Shown: positions 1-11,621, numbered from the stretch's first letter. The stretch is 64,000 nt of DNA from Chlorobiota bacterium (GCA_016866305.1 VGMX01000012.1:1-64000); one strand, 5' to 3'. A program made the numbers and translations. Notes: generated by a model not told the origin, from the letters alone.

Positions 1-608
1 AAATCGGCATGACCCGTTTATACAATGATAAACGCGAGGCGATATCCTGTACTGTTATCCAGGCAGGTCCGTGCTTTGTGACGCAGGTGAAGAGTGCAGA
101 GAAGGATGGCTACGACGCGTATCAGATCGGTATCGGGGAAAGGGATGAAAAAAAGGTCAACAAACCTCTGCAGGGTCATTACAGGAAGGCCGGAGTCACA
201 CCAGGCTTTATGATGGCGGAATTCAAGAAAGCCGATTTCAGCGAAGAGCTGGAAGCAGGCAATCCTGTCAGTGTGGAGTCGTTCAGGGAAGGCGAAAAAG
301 TCAATGTGCTTGGTGTATCCAAGGGCAAGGGTTTCGCCGGTGTCGTCAAACGCCACAATTTCGGTGGTGGTTCCAGAACCCACGGCCAGTCCGACAGGCT
401 TCGTGCACCGGGTTCGGTAGGCGGATCGTCAGACCCGTCGAGAACCTTCAAGGGTACCCGGATGGCCGGTCGCATGGGCGGAGACAATATCACCGTCAAG
501 AATCTCGAGATCGTCAAGATCATGCCGGAATCCAACCTGCTGGTGATCAAAGGTGCAGTGCCGGGCGCAAGGAACTCCTACGTAAAGATTGTTTCAATAA
601 AAAAGTAA
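1..608 (+). CDS. rplC: 50S ribosomal protein L3 (5' end truncated by window start)
   Basis: Frame is open to the window edge (..[25 protein letters not shown]); L3 signature and operon position. Confidence 0.97.
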   Translation, partial: IGMTRLYNDKREAISCTVIQAGPCFVTQVKSAEKDGYDAYQIGIGERDEKKVNKPLQGHYRKAGVTPGFMMAEFKKADFSEELEAGNPVSVESFREGEKVNVLGVSKGKGFAGVVKRHNFGGGSRTHGQSDRLRAPGSVGGSSDPSRTFKGTRMAGRMGGDNITVKNLEIVKIMPESNLLVIKGAVPGARNSYVKIVSIKK

Positions 609-627
609 ACGCTGATTGCACGAAGTT

Positions 628-1254
628 ATGGAACTCAAAGTCTTAAATACCGGCGGCACTGAAACAGGGGAAGTTGTTACGCTCAGTGATGAAATCTTCG
701 GCGCTGAAATATCCGAACATGCAATGTACCTCGACGTCAAGTCGATACTTGCAAACAGGAGGCAGGGAACGCACAAGGCCAAGACCCGTGCTGAAGTGAG
801 AGGCGGCGGCAAGAAGCCGTACCGCCAGAAAGGCACCGGCAACGCTCGCCAGGGTTCAACCCGTTCTCCGCTCATGGTCGGTGGCGGCACCATTTTCGGC
901 CCTCAGCCTCGCAGCTACGAACAGAAGGTCAACAAGAAGGTCAAGCAGCTCGCCCGCCGTTCGGCTCTGAGCGCCAAGGCGCAGGCAGGGCAGATTCTCG
1001 TTGTCGAGGATTTCAAGCTCGGCGAAATCAAGACAAAGCCGGTGGCCGACATCCTGAAGAACCTCGGCCTTGCCGAGAAGAAAACCCTCATGCTGACTCC
1101 CGAGTACGATATGATTATCGCCCGGTCGGGAAGAAACATTGAGGTGCTCAACATCATGACGGCGGAGAAGGTCTCGACCTACGACATTCTGGACAGCCAG
1201 ACGATCGTCTTCCAGAAAGCCGCACTGAAAAAAATAGAGGATACATTAGGGTAA
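628..1254 (+). CDS. rplD: 50S ribosomal protein L4
   Basis: L4-like sequence; ORF opens at 616 but ATG 628 ([10 protein letters not shown]) is the likelier start. Confidence 0.96.
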   Translation: MELKVLNTGGTETGEVVTLSDEIFGAEISEHAMYLDVKSILANRRQGTHKAKTRAEVRGGGKKPYRQKGTGNARQGSTRSPLMVGGGTIFGPQPRSYEQKVNKKVKQLARRSALSAKAQAGQILVVEDFKLGEIKTKPVADILKNLGLAEKKTLMLTPEYDMIIARSGRNIEVLNIMTAEKVSTYDILDSQTIVFQKAALKKIEDTLG

Positions 1255-1286
1255 TTGCAGGTTTCCAGCAAAAAGGAGTCAATGAG

Positions 1287-1598
1287 ATGAAAAACCCGTT
1301 GTTACGGCCGTGGTTAACGGAAAAAAGCACCGGTCTGACCGAAAAGAAAGGTCAGTACGTGTTTGTTGTCAAGCCGGATGCCGACAAGACAGATATCAGG
1401 AACGCCGTTGAGAAAAAGTTCGGTGTTAAGGTTGCATCGGTTCGTACCGTGAACTGTCTCGGCAAGTCAAAACGGCAGTATACCCGCAAGGGGCTGATCG
1501 CCGGCAAGAAGAGTGACTGGAAGAAAGCGGTCATCACGCTTGCGGAAGGGCAGTCAATCGACTACTACTCCGGTTCCGCACAGAAGGGCGAAGGATAG
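1287..1598 (+). CDS. rplW: 50S ribosomal protein L23
   Basis: [26 protein letters not shown]; operon order. Confidence 0.97.
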   Translation: MKNPLLRPWLTEKSTGLTEKKGQYVFVVKPDADKTDIRNAVEKKFGVKVASVRTVNCLGKSKRQYTRKGLIAGKKSDWKKAVITLAEGQSIDYYSGSAQKGEG

Positions 1599-1628
1599 AA
1601 TACACAACAAGGATAGATCATAATTGCA

Positions 1629-2468
1629 ATGGCAATCAGGAAATTAGCGCCGATAACACCAGGGTCACGGTTCATGTCATACCCTGGATTTGACGAGATC
1701 ACGAAAAGTGAGCCGGAAAAGAGTCTTCTCGTCCCGATCAAGAAAAGCGGTGGACGCAACAGCGCGGGCAGGAAAACCTCCAGGCACCGCGGAGGCGGAC
1801 ACAAGCGCCACTACAGGATTGTTGATTTCAAGCGCAACAAGGACGGTATTCCCGCAACGGTAGCGGCAATCGAGTATGATCCGAACCGTTCATCAAGAAT
1901 TGCATTATTGCATTACAATGATGGAGAAAAACGTTATATTCTCGCCCCGAAAGGTTTGAATGTCGGAGACCGGGTCGAGAGCGGTGAAAAGGTGGAGATC
2001 AAGACCGGCAACACCATGCCGTTGAAGAATATCCCTCTCGGTACCGATATCCACAACGTCGAGATGCGGGCAGGAAAGGGTGGTCAGATCGTGCGTTCGG
2101 CAGGAGCTTTCGCTGTCCTTGCCGCACGTGAAGGCGATTACGCAACCCTGAGGCTTCCTTCCGGCGAGATCCGCAAGGTGAGGGTAGAGTGCCGCGCCAC
2201 CATCGGTGTGGTGGGCAATGCCGACCATGAGAACATTGTGCTTGGCAAGGCGGGAAGAAGCCGCTGGCTTGGCATCCGTCCGCAGACAAGAGGTATGGCC
2301 ATGAACCCTGTCGATCACCCGATGGGCGGCGGTGAAGGCAAATCGAAATCCGGCGGCGGCAGAAAACATCCGAAATCACCGTGGGGACAGCTTGCAAAGG
2401 GCCTGAAAACGAGAAACAGAAAGAAAGCATCGTCAAAGCTCATCGTCCGCGGCAGGAATGCCAAATAA
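1629..2468 (+). CDS. rplB: 50S ribosomal protein L2
   Basis: [38 protein letters not shown]. Confidence 0.99.
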   Translation: MAIRKLAPITPGSRFMSYPGFDEITKSEPEKSLLVPIKKSGGRNSAGRKTSRHRGGGHKRHYRIVDFKRNKDGIPATVAAIEYDPNRSSRIALLHYNDGEKRYILAPKGLNVGDRVESGEKVEIKTGNTMPLKNIPLGTDIHNVEMRAGKGGQIVRSAGAFAVLAAREGDYATLRLPSGEIRKVRVECRATIGVVGNADHENIVLGKAGRSRWLGIRPQTRGMAMNPVDHPMGGGEGKSKSGGGRKHPKSPWGQLAKGLKTRNRKKASSKLIVRGRNAK

Positions 2469-2501
2469 CTGTAGCGCTTAATCATAACAAGCAGAGAAAG
2501 T

Positions 2502-2798
2502 ATGCCAAGATCACTTAAAAAGGGACCGTTCATTGAAACCAGACTGGAACAGCGGATCCTTGATATGAACAGCAAGGGTGAAAAAAAGGTTGTGAAAACC
2601 TGGTCCAGAAGTTCAATGATTTCACCTGATTTTGTCGGTCACACGATTGCAGTCCACAATGGCAAGACCCATGTTCCGGTGTATGTCAGTGACAATATGG
2701 TCGGCCACAAGCTCGGAGAGTTTGCCCCGACCAGAACATTTCGCGGCCATGCCGGCGGAAAGGCTGAAAAAGGCGGCTCGGCACCAAGGAAAAAGTAA
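2502..2798 (+). CDS. rpsS: 30S ribosomal protein S19
   Basis: [43 protein letters not shown]. Confidence 0.99.
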   Translation: MPRSLKKGPFIETRLEQRILDMNSKGEKKVVKTWSRSSMISPDFVGHTIAVHNGKTHVPVYVSDNMVGHKLGEFAPTRTFRGHAGGKAEKGGSAPRKK

Positions 2799-2827
2799 CA
2801 TGAATAACGCGAAAGGGTAAGATAACC

Positions 2828-3184
2828 ATGCAAGCTAAAGCAATATTACGGCATACGCCAACATCACCCAGAAAAATGCGTCTTGTGGCAGGCCTCGTTC
2901 GTGGAAAACAGGTCGATCAGGCAAAGGCTATTCTCCTGAACTCTACCAAAAGTGCATCACGGAACGTGATGCTGACCCTGAAGTCCGCAGTCGCCAACTA
3001 TGCCCAGCTCAATCCCGATGAACGGGTCAGCGATCAGGAGCTGGTCGTCAAGGCGGTTTTTGTCGATCAGGGTGCCACACTCAAAAGAATGCTTCCTGCA
3101 CCGATGGGACGGGCCTACAGGGTTCGCAAGCGTTCGAATCACCTGACTGTCATCGTCGACAAGGTTAAGCAATCCAGTAAATAA
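2828..3184 (+). CDS. rplV: 50S ribosomal protein L22
   Basis: L22-like sequence ([15 protein letters not shown]); operon order. Confidence 0.98.
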   Translation: MQAKAILRHTPTSPRKMRLVAGLVRGKQVDQAKAILLNSTKSASRNVMLTLKSAVANYAQLNPDERVSDQELVVKAVFVDQGATLKRMLPAPMGRAYRVRKRSNHLTVIVDKVKQSSK

Positions 3185-3202
3185 AAAAACAAGGAGAAAG
3201 CA

Positions 3203-3955
3203 TTGGGTCAGAAAGTTAATCCTACTGGATTCAGGCTTGGAATCATCAGGGACTGGACTTCACGCTGGTACGACGACAGCCCGGTCATTTCGGAGAAAAT
3301 CAAGCAGGACCAGGTTATCCGCAACTACGTACACGCCAGGCTGAAAAGGGAGAAAGCCGGTATTGCGCGCATCGTGATCGAACGGACAACCAAGCATATC
3401 AAGATCAATATCTATGCAGCCCGTCCCGGAGCCGTCGTAGGCAGAAAAGGTGAAGAGATCAACAACCTCTCGCAGGAACTGAGCCGCATCACCGGCAAAG
3501 AGGTGAAGATCGATGTTGTCGAGGTCGTGAAGCCGGAAATCGAGGCCCAGCTTATCGGCGATAACATCGCATACCAGCTTGAAAACCGCGTTTCCTTCAG
3601 GAGGGCCATGAAGCAGGCTATCCAGCAGGCGATGCGTGCCGGCGCAGAAGGTGTCAGGATCCGCTGTGCAGGCCGTCTCGGCGGCGCTGAAATCGCCAGG
3701 GCCGAGCAGTACAAGGAGGGCAAGATTCCGCTTCACACCATCCGCGCCAACGTGGACTATGCAAGCGTGACCGCGCACACCATTGCCGGTACGATCGGCA
3801 TCAAGGTTTGGGTATACAAGGGTGAAGTGCTTGTTCAGCGTATCGACGCTATCGAGGAAGACGAGATGAAGCGCATGAAGGACCGCCGGGCGGATTCGAA
3901 ATCCAGGCCGCGCGACCCGCGCAGCAAACGCCGCCGCCGTACCAAGCGCGCATAA
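3203..3955 (+). CDS. rpsC: 30S ribosomal protein S3 (TTG start)
   Basis: [25 protein letters not shown]-domain sequence. Confidence 0.99.
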   Translation: MGQKVNPTGFRLGIIRDWTSRWYDDSPVISEKIKQDQVIRNYVHARLKREKAGIARIVIERTTKHIKINIYAARPGAVVGRKGEEINNLSQELSRITGKEVKIDVVEVVKPEIEAQLIGDNIAYQLENRVSFRRAMKQAIQQAMRAGAEGVRIRCAGRLGGAEIARAEQYKEGKIPLHTIRANVDYASVTAHTIAGTIGIKVWVYKGEVLVQRIDAIEEDEMKRMKDRRADSKSRPRDPRSKRRRRTKRA

Positions 3956-3997
3956 TGACCTATACATTATAATCAGAAAAAGAATGGAGTTGTCGGT

Positions 3998-4417
3998 ATG
4001 TTAATGCCAAAGAGAGTTAAATACAGAAAGACGCAGAGGGGCCGCATGAAGGGCAATGCCGGGCGCGGGACGTCGGTATCCTTCGGTTCTTTCGGTCTGA
4101 AAGCTCTGGAACCAGCGTGGATCACCAGCCGTCAGATCGAGGCTGCCCGTGTCGCCATGAACAGGTACATGAAAAGGGACGGCAAGATCTGGATCAGGAT
4201 ATTTCCCGACAAACCGGTAACGAAGAAAGCCGCCGAGACCCGAATGGGTTCCGGAAAGGGTTCACCCGAGTTCTGGGTGGCGGTTGTCAAGCCGGGCCGC
4301 GTGATGTTCGAGGCAGAAGGTATTTCGAAGGAGATCGCGACCGAAGCCTTCAGGCTTGCGGCAAAGAAGCTGCCGATCAAGACCAAGTTCATCGTAAGGC
4401 CCGATTACGAGGGATAA
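3998..4417 (+). CDS. rplP: 50S ribosomal protein L16
   Basis: [19 protein letters not shown]; operon order. Confidence 0.99.
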   Translation: MLMPKRVKYRKTQRGRMKGNAGRGTSVSFGSFGLKALEPAWITSRQIEAARVAMNRYMKRDGKIWIRIFPDKPVTKKAAETRMGSGKGSPEFWVAVVKPGRVMFEAEGISKEIATEAFRLAAKKLPIKTKFIVRPDYEG

Positions 4418-4451
4418 CCGGGTAACAAATTCAGAGGAAAGGATTATAACT

Positions 4452-4658
4452 ATGAAAAAGTATGAAATAGCGGCGATGAGCAAGCAGGAGCTTATCGAAA
4501 GGATCAGTCAGCTTGAGGACAGGCTTGCCGATATCAATTTCTACAAGGTTATCGAGCTGCCGCAGAATCCGATGGTATTCCGCAACTCGAGGCGTGATAT
4601 CGCCCGCATGAAAACGCAGCTCCATAAACTCAATGCCGCAGAAGCCGGGCAGAACTGA
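4452..4658 (+). CDS. rpmC: 50S ribosomal protein L29
   Basis: Short L29-like ORF between rplP and rpsQ. Confidence 0.95.
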   Translation: MKKYEIAAMSKQELIERISQLEDRLADINFYKVIELPQNPMVFRNSRRDIARMKTQLHKLNAAEAGQN

Positions 4659-4687
4659 ACAAGGCAACAACAAACGCTTTACGATAT

Positions 4688-4987
4688 ATGGAAGAAAACA
4701 AAACAGGGGCTGCCGCAATGGAACCGAAAGGTGCAGCGAGGGGACGCAAGAAGAGCTGGCAGGGAAGAGTGGTCAGCGACAAGATGGACAAGGCGATCGT
4801 TGTTGCGGTTGAACGCAGGGTTCAGCATCCGGTCTACAAGAAGTACTTCAAGAAGACCACCAGACTGATGGCGCATGACGAAAACAATGAAGCAGGCATC
4901 GGAGATCTCGTCAAAATCGTGGAATGCCGGCCGCTGAGCAAAAGAAAAAGCTGCCGTCTCGTTGAAATCATCGAGAAAGCCAGGTAA
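4688..4987 (+). CDS. rpsQ: 30S ribosomal protein S17
   Basis: [30 protein letters not shown]. Confidence 0.97.
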   Translation: MEENKTGAAAMEPKGAARGRKKSWQGRVVSDKMDKAIVVAVERRVQHPVYKKYFKKTTRLMAHDENNEAGIGDLVKIVECRPLSKRKSCRLVEIIEKAR

Positions 4988-5024
4988 GAGAGGATTCTTT
5001 ATACATTAAAAAGTTTGAAACAGG

Positions 5025-5393
5025 ATGATCCAGAAAGAAACTAATCTGGTTGTTGCAGATAACAGCGGAGCGAAAAAAGTTCGCTGTATCCATGTGTTCG
5101 GCGGCACTGGCAGGCGTTACGCAGGACTGGGTGACCAGGTTATTGTATCGGTGAAATCCGCTGTTCCCGGCGGAGTTGTCAAAAAGAAGGATGTCTGTAA
5201 GGCGGTTGTCGTCCGGTGCGTGAAGGAGCAGAAAAGGAAGGACGGCTCCTATATCCGCTTCGACGAGAATGCCGTCGTGCTGCTTAACGCGCAGGGTGAA
5301 CCGAGGGGTACACGAATTTTCGGACCGGTCGCAAGAGAATTACGTGACAGAAAATATATGAAAATCGTATCTTTGGCGCCTGAAGTGCTCTGA
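5025..5393 (+). CDS. rplN: 50S ribosomal protein L14
   Basis: [27 protein letters not shown]. Confidence 0.99.
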   Translation: MIQKETNLVVADNSGAKKVRCIHVFGGTGRRYAGLGDQVIVSVKSAVPGGVVKKKDVCKAVVVRCVKEQKRKDGSYIRFDENAVVLLNAQGEPRGTRIFGPVARELRDRKYMKIVSLAPEVL

Positions 5394-5403
5394 AGGGCTT
5401 CAA

Positions 5404-5476
5404 GCGGGAGTAACTCAGTTGGTAGAGTCACAGCCTTCCAAGCTGTTGGTCGCGAGTTCGAGTCTCGTCTCCCGCT
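5404..5476 (+). tRNA. tRNA-Gly (anticodon TCC)
   Basis: Cloverleaf by eye: acceptor GCGGGAG/CTCCCGC, D-arm ACTC..GAGT, anticodon loop CTTCCAA, T-arm GCGAG-TTCGAGT-CTCGT; CCA not encoded. Confidence 0.95.
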
Positions 5477-5510
5477 CATGATTTTATGAATACTATCATA
5501 TCAGTGAAAA

Positions 5511-5753
5511 ATGAAAACAGGGATCAAAAAGGTTAAGCTGCATGTCAGGAAGGACGATAACGTCGTCGTCATCAGCGGTAACGACAAGGGCAAGGCGGGA
5601 AAAGTCCTGAAGGTATATCCGCAGAAATGCCGAGTGATCGTTGAAGGCGTCAATATCCGCAAGCGTCACATGAAGCCCACGCAGAGCCACCCTCAGGGAG
5701 CCATCATCGAGAGGGAATTCCCGATCCATGCTTCCAATGTGAAGAAAAGCTAA
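5511..5753 (+). CDS. rplX: 50S ribosomal protein L24
   Basis: [29 protein letters not shown] (KOW motif). Confidence 0.97.
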   Translation: MKTGIKKVKLHVRKDDNVVVISGNDKGKAGKVLKVYPQKCRVIVEGVNIRKRHMKPTQSHPQGAIIEREFPIHASNVKKS

Positions 5754-5814
5754 GCAGTATTTGTATTACACAAGACAGGATGACCAAGACCATCCTGGTA
5801 ACTGAAAGACCATA

Positions 5815-6402
5815 ATGACAAAAAACAGAGAAAACGCACCCGCTGAAACCGTCGAAGCCCGCCTTGAGTCGTTCTACAGGGAAAAGGTTGTTCCGAAGCT
5901 CATGGACCGGTTCCAGTACAAGAATATCATGATGGTGCCGCAGCTCCGGAAGATCGCCATCAATATCGGCGTCGGTGAAGCTGCAGCAGAGCCCAAACTG
6001 CTTGAAACCGCCATGAACGAGCTTGCACAGATCACCGGCCAGAAGCCCCAGATCCGCAAGTCGAAAAAAGCCATTTCAAACTTCAAGCTTCGCGAGAACC
6101 AGGCCATCGGATGCAGGGTGACGCTCCGCAGAAAGACCATGTACGAGTTTTTCGACCGTTTTGTCAGTCTTGCCGTCCCGAGGATCCGTGATTTCCGCGG
6201 TCTCAGCGACACGAGTTTTGACGGACGCGGCAACTATACCGCCGGTATCAGGGAGCAGATCATCTTTCCGGAAATCGATATCGACAAGGTACCGAGGATT
6301 TCAGGTATGGATGTCACCTTCGTGACCTCCGCAGCTACCGATGAAGAGGCGTATGTACTGCTTGCCGAGCTTGGTATGCCGTTCAAAAAGAAGAACAACT
6401 AA
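5815..6402 (+). CDS. rplE: 50S ribosomal protein L5
   Basis: L5-like sequence ([31 protein letters not shown]). Confidence 0.98.
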   Translation: MTKNRENAPAETVEARLESFYREKVVPKLMDRFQYKNIMMVPQLRKIAINIGVGEAAAEPKLLETAMNELAQITGQKPQIRKSKKAISNFKLRENQAIGCRVTLRRKTMYEFFDRFVSLAVPRIRDFRGLSDTSFDGRGNYTAGIREQIIFPEIDIDKVPRISGMDVTFVTSAATDEEAYVLLAELGMPFKKKNN

Positions 6403-6420
6403 CTTATCAGGAAACCCGAG

Positions 6421-6690
6421 ATGGCCAAGAAAAGCATTATTGCACGGAACGAGAAAAGGAAAAAGCTTGTAGAGAAATATGCCGCAAAGCGTGAAGAACT
6501 GCTGAAAGCCGGTGATTATGAAGCGTTGCGCAAGCTGCCGAGAGACAGTTCTGCCACAAGGGTGAGAACCCGCTGTGTCCTGACCGGCCGTGGAAGAGGT
6601 GTGTATGAAAAGTTCGGGCTCTGCCGCCAGATGTTCCGCAAGCTCGCCCTTGAAGGGAAGCTTCCCGGCGTCAAGAAGGCAAGCTGGTAA
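6421..6690 (+). CDS. rpsN: 30S ribosomal protein S14 (long form without zinc-binding cysteines)
   Basis: [27 protein letters not shown]; 89 aa. Confidence 0.97.
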   Translation: MAKKSIIARNEKRKKLVEKYAAKREELLKAGDYEALRKLPRDSSATRVRTRCVLTGRGRGVYEKFGLCRQMFRKLALEGKLPGVKKASW

Positions 6691-6754
6691 GTTGTTCAGC
6701 AGCGCAGACAAAACAGAGAGATTTGTTCATTTTTGAAAGTAACCAACGTTCGCC

Positions 6755-7150
6755 ATGCCTGTAACGGATTCTATTGCAGATTATATCACCCGCATCAGAA
6801 ACGCGGGAAGAGCAAAAAACAAGACAACCGATATTCCGTACTCGAAGCTCAGAGAGAATATCTCCCAGCTGCTCGTCGATAAAGGGTATATAAAAAACTT
6901 CACGGTCATCACTTCAGAGCAGTTTCCGTTCATCCGCATCGAGCTGAAGTACGTTCGCGAAGGGGAGCCTGCCATACGTGAAATCACCAGGGTGAGCAAG
7001 CCGGGAAGAAGGGTTTACCAGGGAAAGGATATCAGGAAATACCTTGGCGGCCTCGGGCTCTATATCCTCTCCTCGTCGAAGGGTATCATTACCGACAAGG
7101 AGGCCCGTGAGCAGGGAGTGGGTGGTGAAATCCTCTTCCGCATCTATTAA
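6755..7150 (+). CDS. rpsH: 30S ribosomal protein S8
   Basis: [47 protein letters not shown]. Confidence 0.98.
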   Translation: MPVTDSIADYITRIRNAGRAKNKTTDIPYSKLRENISQLLVDKGYIKNFTVITSEQFPFIRIELKYVREGEPAIREITRVSKPGRRVYQGKDIRKYLGGLGLYILSSSKGIITDKEAREQGVGGEILFRIY

Positions 7151-7178
7151 TTCATAAGCCAAAGCGTACAAGAATATC

Positions 7179-7718
7179 ATGTCAAGAATAGGAAAAATGC
7201 CGATTTCCCTGGCTGGCCAGGCCAAGATCGAGATCAGCGATGCAAACATCAAGGTGACCGGTCCGAAAGGCACGCTCGAGCAGGAGCTGACTGCACAGGT
7301 TAATGTAACGGAAGAGAATGGGGTTGTTACGGTGCAGAGAGTCGATGACAGCAAGAAATCGAGGGCGATGCACGGCCTTTACAGGATACTCATCAGCAAT
7401 ATGGTCGAGGGGGTCACGAAAGGTTTCACCAGAAAGCTTGAGATCGCCGGTGTCGGTTTCCGTGCCGAGCTGAAAAACGATCTGCTGGCTCTCTCTCTCG
7501 GCTATTCGCACATGATCTATTTCAAAGCACCCGACAGCATCAAGATAGAGGTTCCCGATCAGACCACGATTCTTATCAGCGGTATCGACAAGGCGCTTGT
7601 CGGCCAGGTTGCCGCCAAGATCCGTTCATTCAGGAAGCCGGAACCGTATCGAGGCAAGGGAATCAAGTACGAAGGTGAGGTCATCCGCCGCAAGGAAGGC
7701 AAGGCAGCCGGAAAGTAA
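7179..7718 (+). CDS. rplF: 50S ribosomal protein L6
   Basis: [36 protein letters not shown]. Confidence 0.98.
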   Translation: MSRIGKMPISLAGQAKIEISDANIKVTGPKGTLEQELTAQVNVTEENGVVTVQRVDDSKKSRAMHGLYRILISNMVEGVTKGFTRKLEIAGVGFRAELKNDLLALSLGYSHMIYFKAPDSIKIEVPDQTTILISGIDKALVGQVAAKIRSFRKPEPYRGKGIKYEGEVIRRKEGKAAGK

Positions 7719-7761
7719 GAGCGAAAACAGTCAGGCAATAACATTATTACGGTTGAAGAGA

Positions 7762-8121
7762 ATGAGTCAAATCGATAAGGCCTCACGCAGGCAGAAAATC
7801 AAGGACAGAAGCAGGAAGCAGGTGCATGGAACGGAATCGAAACCGAGACTCTGTGTTTACAGAAGTCTGTCGCAGATCTATGCCCAGCTGATTGACGACG
7901 AGAACGGCAAGACCATCATGGCCGTATCGAGTATGTCCAGGGAAAACAAGGCTCTTGAAGGCACGAAAACCGATGTCTGCCGTATTATAGGCAAGCAGCT
8001 CGGAGAAATGGCGAAAGCCAAGGGCATTACCAGCGTCATATTCGACAGAAACGGATTCCGTTATCACGGCAGGGTGAAAGCGTTGGCTGATGGTGCGCGG
8101 GAAGCCGGTCTGGTCTTTTAA
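7762..8121 (+). CDS. rplR: 50S ribosomal protein L18
   Basis: L18 begins at ATG 7762 ([11 protein letters not shown]); the track ORF from 7597 is an upstream extension overlapping rplF. Confidence 0.96.
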   Translation: MSQIDKASRRQKIKDRSRKQVHGTESKPRLCVYRSLSQIYAQLIDDENGKTIMAVSSMSRENKALEGTKTDVCRIIGKQLGEMAKAKGITSVIFDRNGFRYHGRVKALADGAREAGLVF

Positions 8122-8144
8122 AAACCTTTCAAAGAGAACGTTAC

Positions 8145-8663
8145 ATGTCGAAAATATCTGCTAAAAATATCAGGCCCGGGGAACTGAATCTGAAGGAAAA
8201 GCTGGTTCATATCAACAGGACGGCAAAGGTTGTCAAAGGCGGTAAGCGCTTCGGATTCAACGCGATCATCGTTGTCGGAGACAAGGAAGGCCATGTTGGT
8301 TACGGTCTCGGAAAGGCCAATGAGGTTCAGGATGCCATTGCAAAGGGTGTCGAGGATGGCAAGAAGAACGTCATCAAGGTGCCGATCATCAAAGGAACCA
8401 TTCCGCACCAGATCATCGCCAAATACGGTTCAGCAAAGGTGCTGATGAAGCCGGCAACTCCCGGTACCGGACTGATCGCCGGCGGCGCGGTAAGAGCCGT
8501 ACTCGAAATGGCCGGCGTGCATGACGTGCTGACCAAATCGCTTGGTTCATCGAACCCGCACAACGTCGTCAAGGCTGCCATCAAGGGTCTGCAGAGCATG
8601 TCGGACGCCATGGATGTCGCCGAGAGACGGTCGAAGAGCCTGAAAGAGGTTTTTGAAAGCTAA
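8145..8663 (+). CDS. rpsE: 30S ribosomal protein S5
   Basis: [40 protein letters not shown]. Confidence 0.99.
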   Translation: MSKISAKNIRPGELNLKEKLVHINRTAKVVKGGKRFGFNAIIVVGDKEGHVGYGLGKANEVQDAIAKGVEDGKKNVIKVPIIKGTIPHQIIAKYGSAKVLMKPATPGTGLIAGGAVRAVLEMAGVHDVLTKSLGSSNPHNVVKAAIKGLQSMSDAMDVAERRSKSLKEVFES

Positions 8664-8684
8664 AATAGGTAGACAAGCAGAGAC

Positions 8685-8870
8685 ATGAGTGAGAAAACAT
8701 TACGCATTACCCAGGTGCGCAGCGTGATAGGGTGTACGAAAAAACAGAAGGCAACGATCAAGGCGCTCGGTCTCGGCCGTCCGAACTACCGTGTCGAAAA
8801 GCAGGATAATCCGTGCCTGAGGGGTCAGATCAGAGTTGTGCAGCACCTCGTCAAGGTTGAGGAGCTCTAA
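8685..8870 (+). CDS. rpmD: 50S ribosomal protein L30
   Basis: LRITQVRSVIGCTKKQKATIKALGLGR. Confidence 0.97.
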   Translation: MSEKTLRITQVRSVIGCTKKQKATIKALGLGRPNYRVEKQDNPCLRGQIRVVQHLVKVEEL

Positions 8871-8903
8871 GATTTTACTAATAGCAAGTTGGGAATTGAG
8901 ATC

Positions 8904-9461
8904 ATGGATTTAAGTTCACTTCGTCCTGCAAAAGGCGCGGTAAAAAACAGGAAACGTGTCGGCCGCGGACAGGGGTCCGGTAACGGAACTACTGCCGGTA
9001 AGGGTAATAAAGGCCAGCAGTCAAGAAGCGGTTATCAGAAGCCGATCAATGAAGGTGGTCAGATACCGGTTTATCGCAGGCTCCCGAAGTTCGGTTTCAC
9101 TCCTCCGGACAGAAAGTCAGTCAAGACACTTAATGTCTCACAGATCGAGGCATGGATCGAGGAAGGTCTGATTGATGGAACCGAGATTTCCGTGCTGGAC
9201 CTGAAGGCGCTCTGTAACGCGAGTTATGCCGATTACTTCAAGATTCTCGGCAACGGCGAGCTCACCAGGCCGGTCAGGATTACCGCGCACTTCTTCAGCA
9301 AAAGTGCCGAGGAGAAAATCGTCAAGGCGGGTGGTGCGGTGACCAGGGCGTACCGTACGCTTGAAGAAGCTTCGAAAATTGCCGATATGTCGGTAGAGGA
9401 TGCTCTCCTGAAGCCGAAAGCGCCGCTTGTCAAGAGAGTCAAGAAATCAGCAAAGTCCTGA
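8904..9461 (+). CDS. rplO: 50S ribosomal protein L15
   Basis: MDLSSLRPAKGAVKNRKRVGRGQGSGNGTTAGKGNKGQ. Confidence 0.97.
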   Translation: MDLSSLRPAKGAVKNRKRVGRGQGSGNGTTAGKGNKGQQSRSGYQKPINEGGQIPVYRRLPKFGFTPPDRKSVKTLNVSQIEAWIEEGLIDGTEISVLDLKALCNASYADYFKILGNGELTRPVRITAHFFSKSAEEKIVKAGGAVTRAYRTLEEASKIADMSVEDALLKPKAPLVKRVKKSAKS

Positions 9462-9478
9462 ATATCGCCTGAGCCGTT

Positions 9479-10810
9479 ATGAAGCTTACCGAAAGTATAC
9501 GCAACATCAATAAAATCCCTGAGCTTCGGCAGCGGATACTCTATACTCTTCTTCTCCTGTTCATCTACAGGCTTGGTTCACACATTACCATTCCGGGTGT
9601 CGATGCGTCAGCAGTAGCCGGCGCATCTCCGTCCCACTCGAACGACCTGTTCGGTCTGTTTGATCTGTTTGTCGGCGGCGCGTTTGCCCGGGCATCCATT
9701 TTTTCGCTCGGCATCATGCCTTACATTTCCGCCTCGATCATCGTCCAGTTGCTCGGCGCGGTCACTCCCTATGTGCAGAAGCTGCAGAAAGAGGGTGAAG
9801 AGGGCCGTCAGCGGATCAACCAGATGACCCGGCTGGGAACCGTCGTCATCGCGGCGCTTCAGGCATGGGGGGTGAGCGTCAGTCTTGCCAGTCCTGCCTC
9901 CTTCGGAACGACTGTCGTTCCCGATCCCGGATGGTTTTTCTCCTTCACGGCAGTCATCCTGCTTACCGCATCGACCATGTTCGTCATGTGGCTCGGAGAG
10001 CGCATCACCGAGCGTGGCATCGGCAACGGCATTTCGCTCATCATCATGATCGGTATTCTCGCCCGCTTTCCCCAGTCGCTCGTAGCGGAGTTCCAGTCGG
10101 TATCGCTCGGTAGCAAGAACTGGATCGTCGAAATCATCATTCTTGCCATGATGGCGGCCATCGTGGCTTTCGTGGTTGTTCTGACGGTCGGTACCCGCAG
10201 GATTCCCGTTCAGCACGCCAAGCGAGTCGTGGGGCGGAAAGTGTACGGGGGCAGTACCCAGTACATACCCATGCGCATCAATACCGCCGGCGTCATGCCG
10301 ATCATCTTTGCGCAGTCCATCATGTTCCTTCCCGGAACGTTTCTCTCATTTTTTCCGGAAAACGAAGTGATGCAGAGTGTCGCAGGAGCCCTTTCGTACG
10401 ATTCATGGTGGTATGCCCTGATATTCGGCACCATGATCGTTTTCTTCACCTATTTTTATACCGCAATCGCCTTCAATCCGAAGGAGGTTGCCGATACCAT
10501 GCGACGCCAGGGCGGGTTCATTCCCGGTGTTCGTCCCGGAAAAAGCACGGCGGATTTCATCGACAACATTCTGACCCGCATCACCCTTCCAGGGGCGATA
10601 TCGCTTGCTGTTATTGCCGTCCTGCCGACATTTCTCACCAAGTTTGCCAACGTGACCCCCGGGTTTGCGCAGTTTTTCGGTGGCACCAGCCTGCTTATCA
10701 TTGTCGGAGTAGGCCTCGATACCCTGCAGCAGGTCGAAAGCCACCTCCTCATGCGTCATTATGACGGGTTCATGAAATCGGGGAAAACGAGGAGCCGGCA
10801 GCGGCCTTGA
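9479..10810 (+). CDS. secY: Preprotein translocase subunit SecY
   Basis: Multi-pass membrane protein with SecY motifs (ERGIGNGISLIIMIGI; NPKEVADTMRRQGGFIPGVRPG). Confidence 0.99.
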   Translation: MKLTESIRNINKIPELRQRILYTLLLLFIYRLGSHITIPGVDASAVAGASPSHSNDLFGLFDLFVGGAFARASIFSLGIMPYISASIIVQLLGAVTPYVQKLQKEGEEGRQRINQMTRLGTVVIAALQAWGVSVSLASPASFGTTVVPDPGWFFSFTAVILLTASTMFVMWLGERITERGIGNGISLIIMIGILARFPQSLVAEFQSVSLGSKNWIVEIIILAMMAAIVAFVVVLTVGTRRIPVQHAKRVVGRKVYGGSTQYIPMRINTAGVMPIIFAQSIMFLPGTFLSFFPENEVMQSVAGALSYDSWWYALIFGTMIVFFTYFYTAIAFNPKEVADTMRRQGGFIPGVRPGKSTADFIDNILTRITLPGAISLAVIAVLPTFLTKFANVTPGFAQFFGGTSLLIIVGVGLDTLQQVESHLLMRHYDGFMKSGKTRSRQRP

Positions 10811-10823
10811 GGAACATCGCGTT

Positions 10824-11621
10824 ATGATTACCATAAAAAGCGAGCGTGAAATCGAGCTGATGCGTCAGTCAGGCAAATTGACGGCGATGGTTCTCGATAT
10901 GCTTGAAGAGGAGATCAGACCGGGGATGACCACAAAGCAGCTTGACCGGATGGCCGAAGAGTTCATAAGGGACCATCACGGAGTACCGAGCTTTCTCAAT
11001 TATGCCCCGAAAGGCGATCCTGATGTGACGCCTTATCCTGCGGCACTTTGCGTCTCCATCAACGAGGAGGTCGTGCACGGTGTGCCGAGCGACAGGCGGA
11101 TCGTCAGGGAAGGCGATATCGTATCGGTTGATTGCGGTGTCTATAAAGGAGGGTATCACGGTGATGCGGCCAGAACCTATGTGCTTGGTTCCATAGATGA
11201 AAAAGTGCAGCAGCTTGTCGATGTGACAAGGGAGTGTCTTGATCTCGGTATCGCACAGGCAATCGAGGGAAACCGGCTGCACGATATTTCCGCTGCTGTC
11301 GAGGGACATGCGCGTTCCTTCGGCTTCAGCGTTATCGAAAACATGGTGGGGCACGGCATCGGCAGTGAACTTCACGAGGACCCGCCAGTTCCCAATTATG
11401 GCCGGCGGCATACCGGCGTGACGCTTCGTGAAGGAATGGCCCTGGCCATTGAACCCATGATCGCTCTCGGACGTTCCCGGCGGGCGGTAAGCAGAAAAGG
11501 CGGCTGGGTCGCCGTGACCGAAGACGGCAAGCCGTCGGCGCATTTCGAGCATACGGTTATCGTCAGGCCCGGGCAGGCTGAAGTGCTTACCCTGTCGTTA
11601 CGTGAAAGGAACGTGGCCTGA
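10824..11621 (+). CDS. map: Methionine aminopeptidase, type I
   Basis: SINEEVVHGVPSDRRIVREGDIVSVDCGVYKGGYHGDAART; metal ligand pattern. Confidence 0.98.
   Translation: MITIKSEREIELMRQSGKLTAMVLDMLEEEIRPGMTTKQLDRMAEEFIRDHHGVPSFLNYAPKGDPDVTPYPAALCVSINEEVVHGVPSDRRIVREGDIVSVDCGVYKGGYHGDAARTYVLGSIDEKVQQLVDVTRECLDLGIAQAIEGNRLHDISAAVEGHARSFGFSVIENMVGHGIGSELHEDPPVPNYGRRHTGVTLREGMALAIEPMIALGRSRRAVSRKGGWVAVTEDGKPSAHFEHTVIVRPGQAEVLTLSLRERNVA

Noticed and set aside
3133-3160. GCGTTCGAATCACC resembling a tRNA T-loop
   Set aside because: Inside rplV coding sequence with no acceptor or anticodon stems around it
7597-7761. N-terminal extension of the rplR ORF
   Set aside because: Overlaps rplF out of frame; L18 homology begins at ATG 7762
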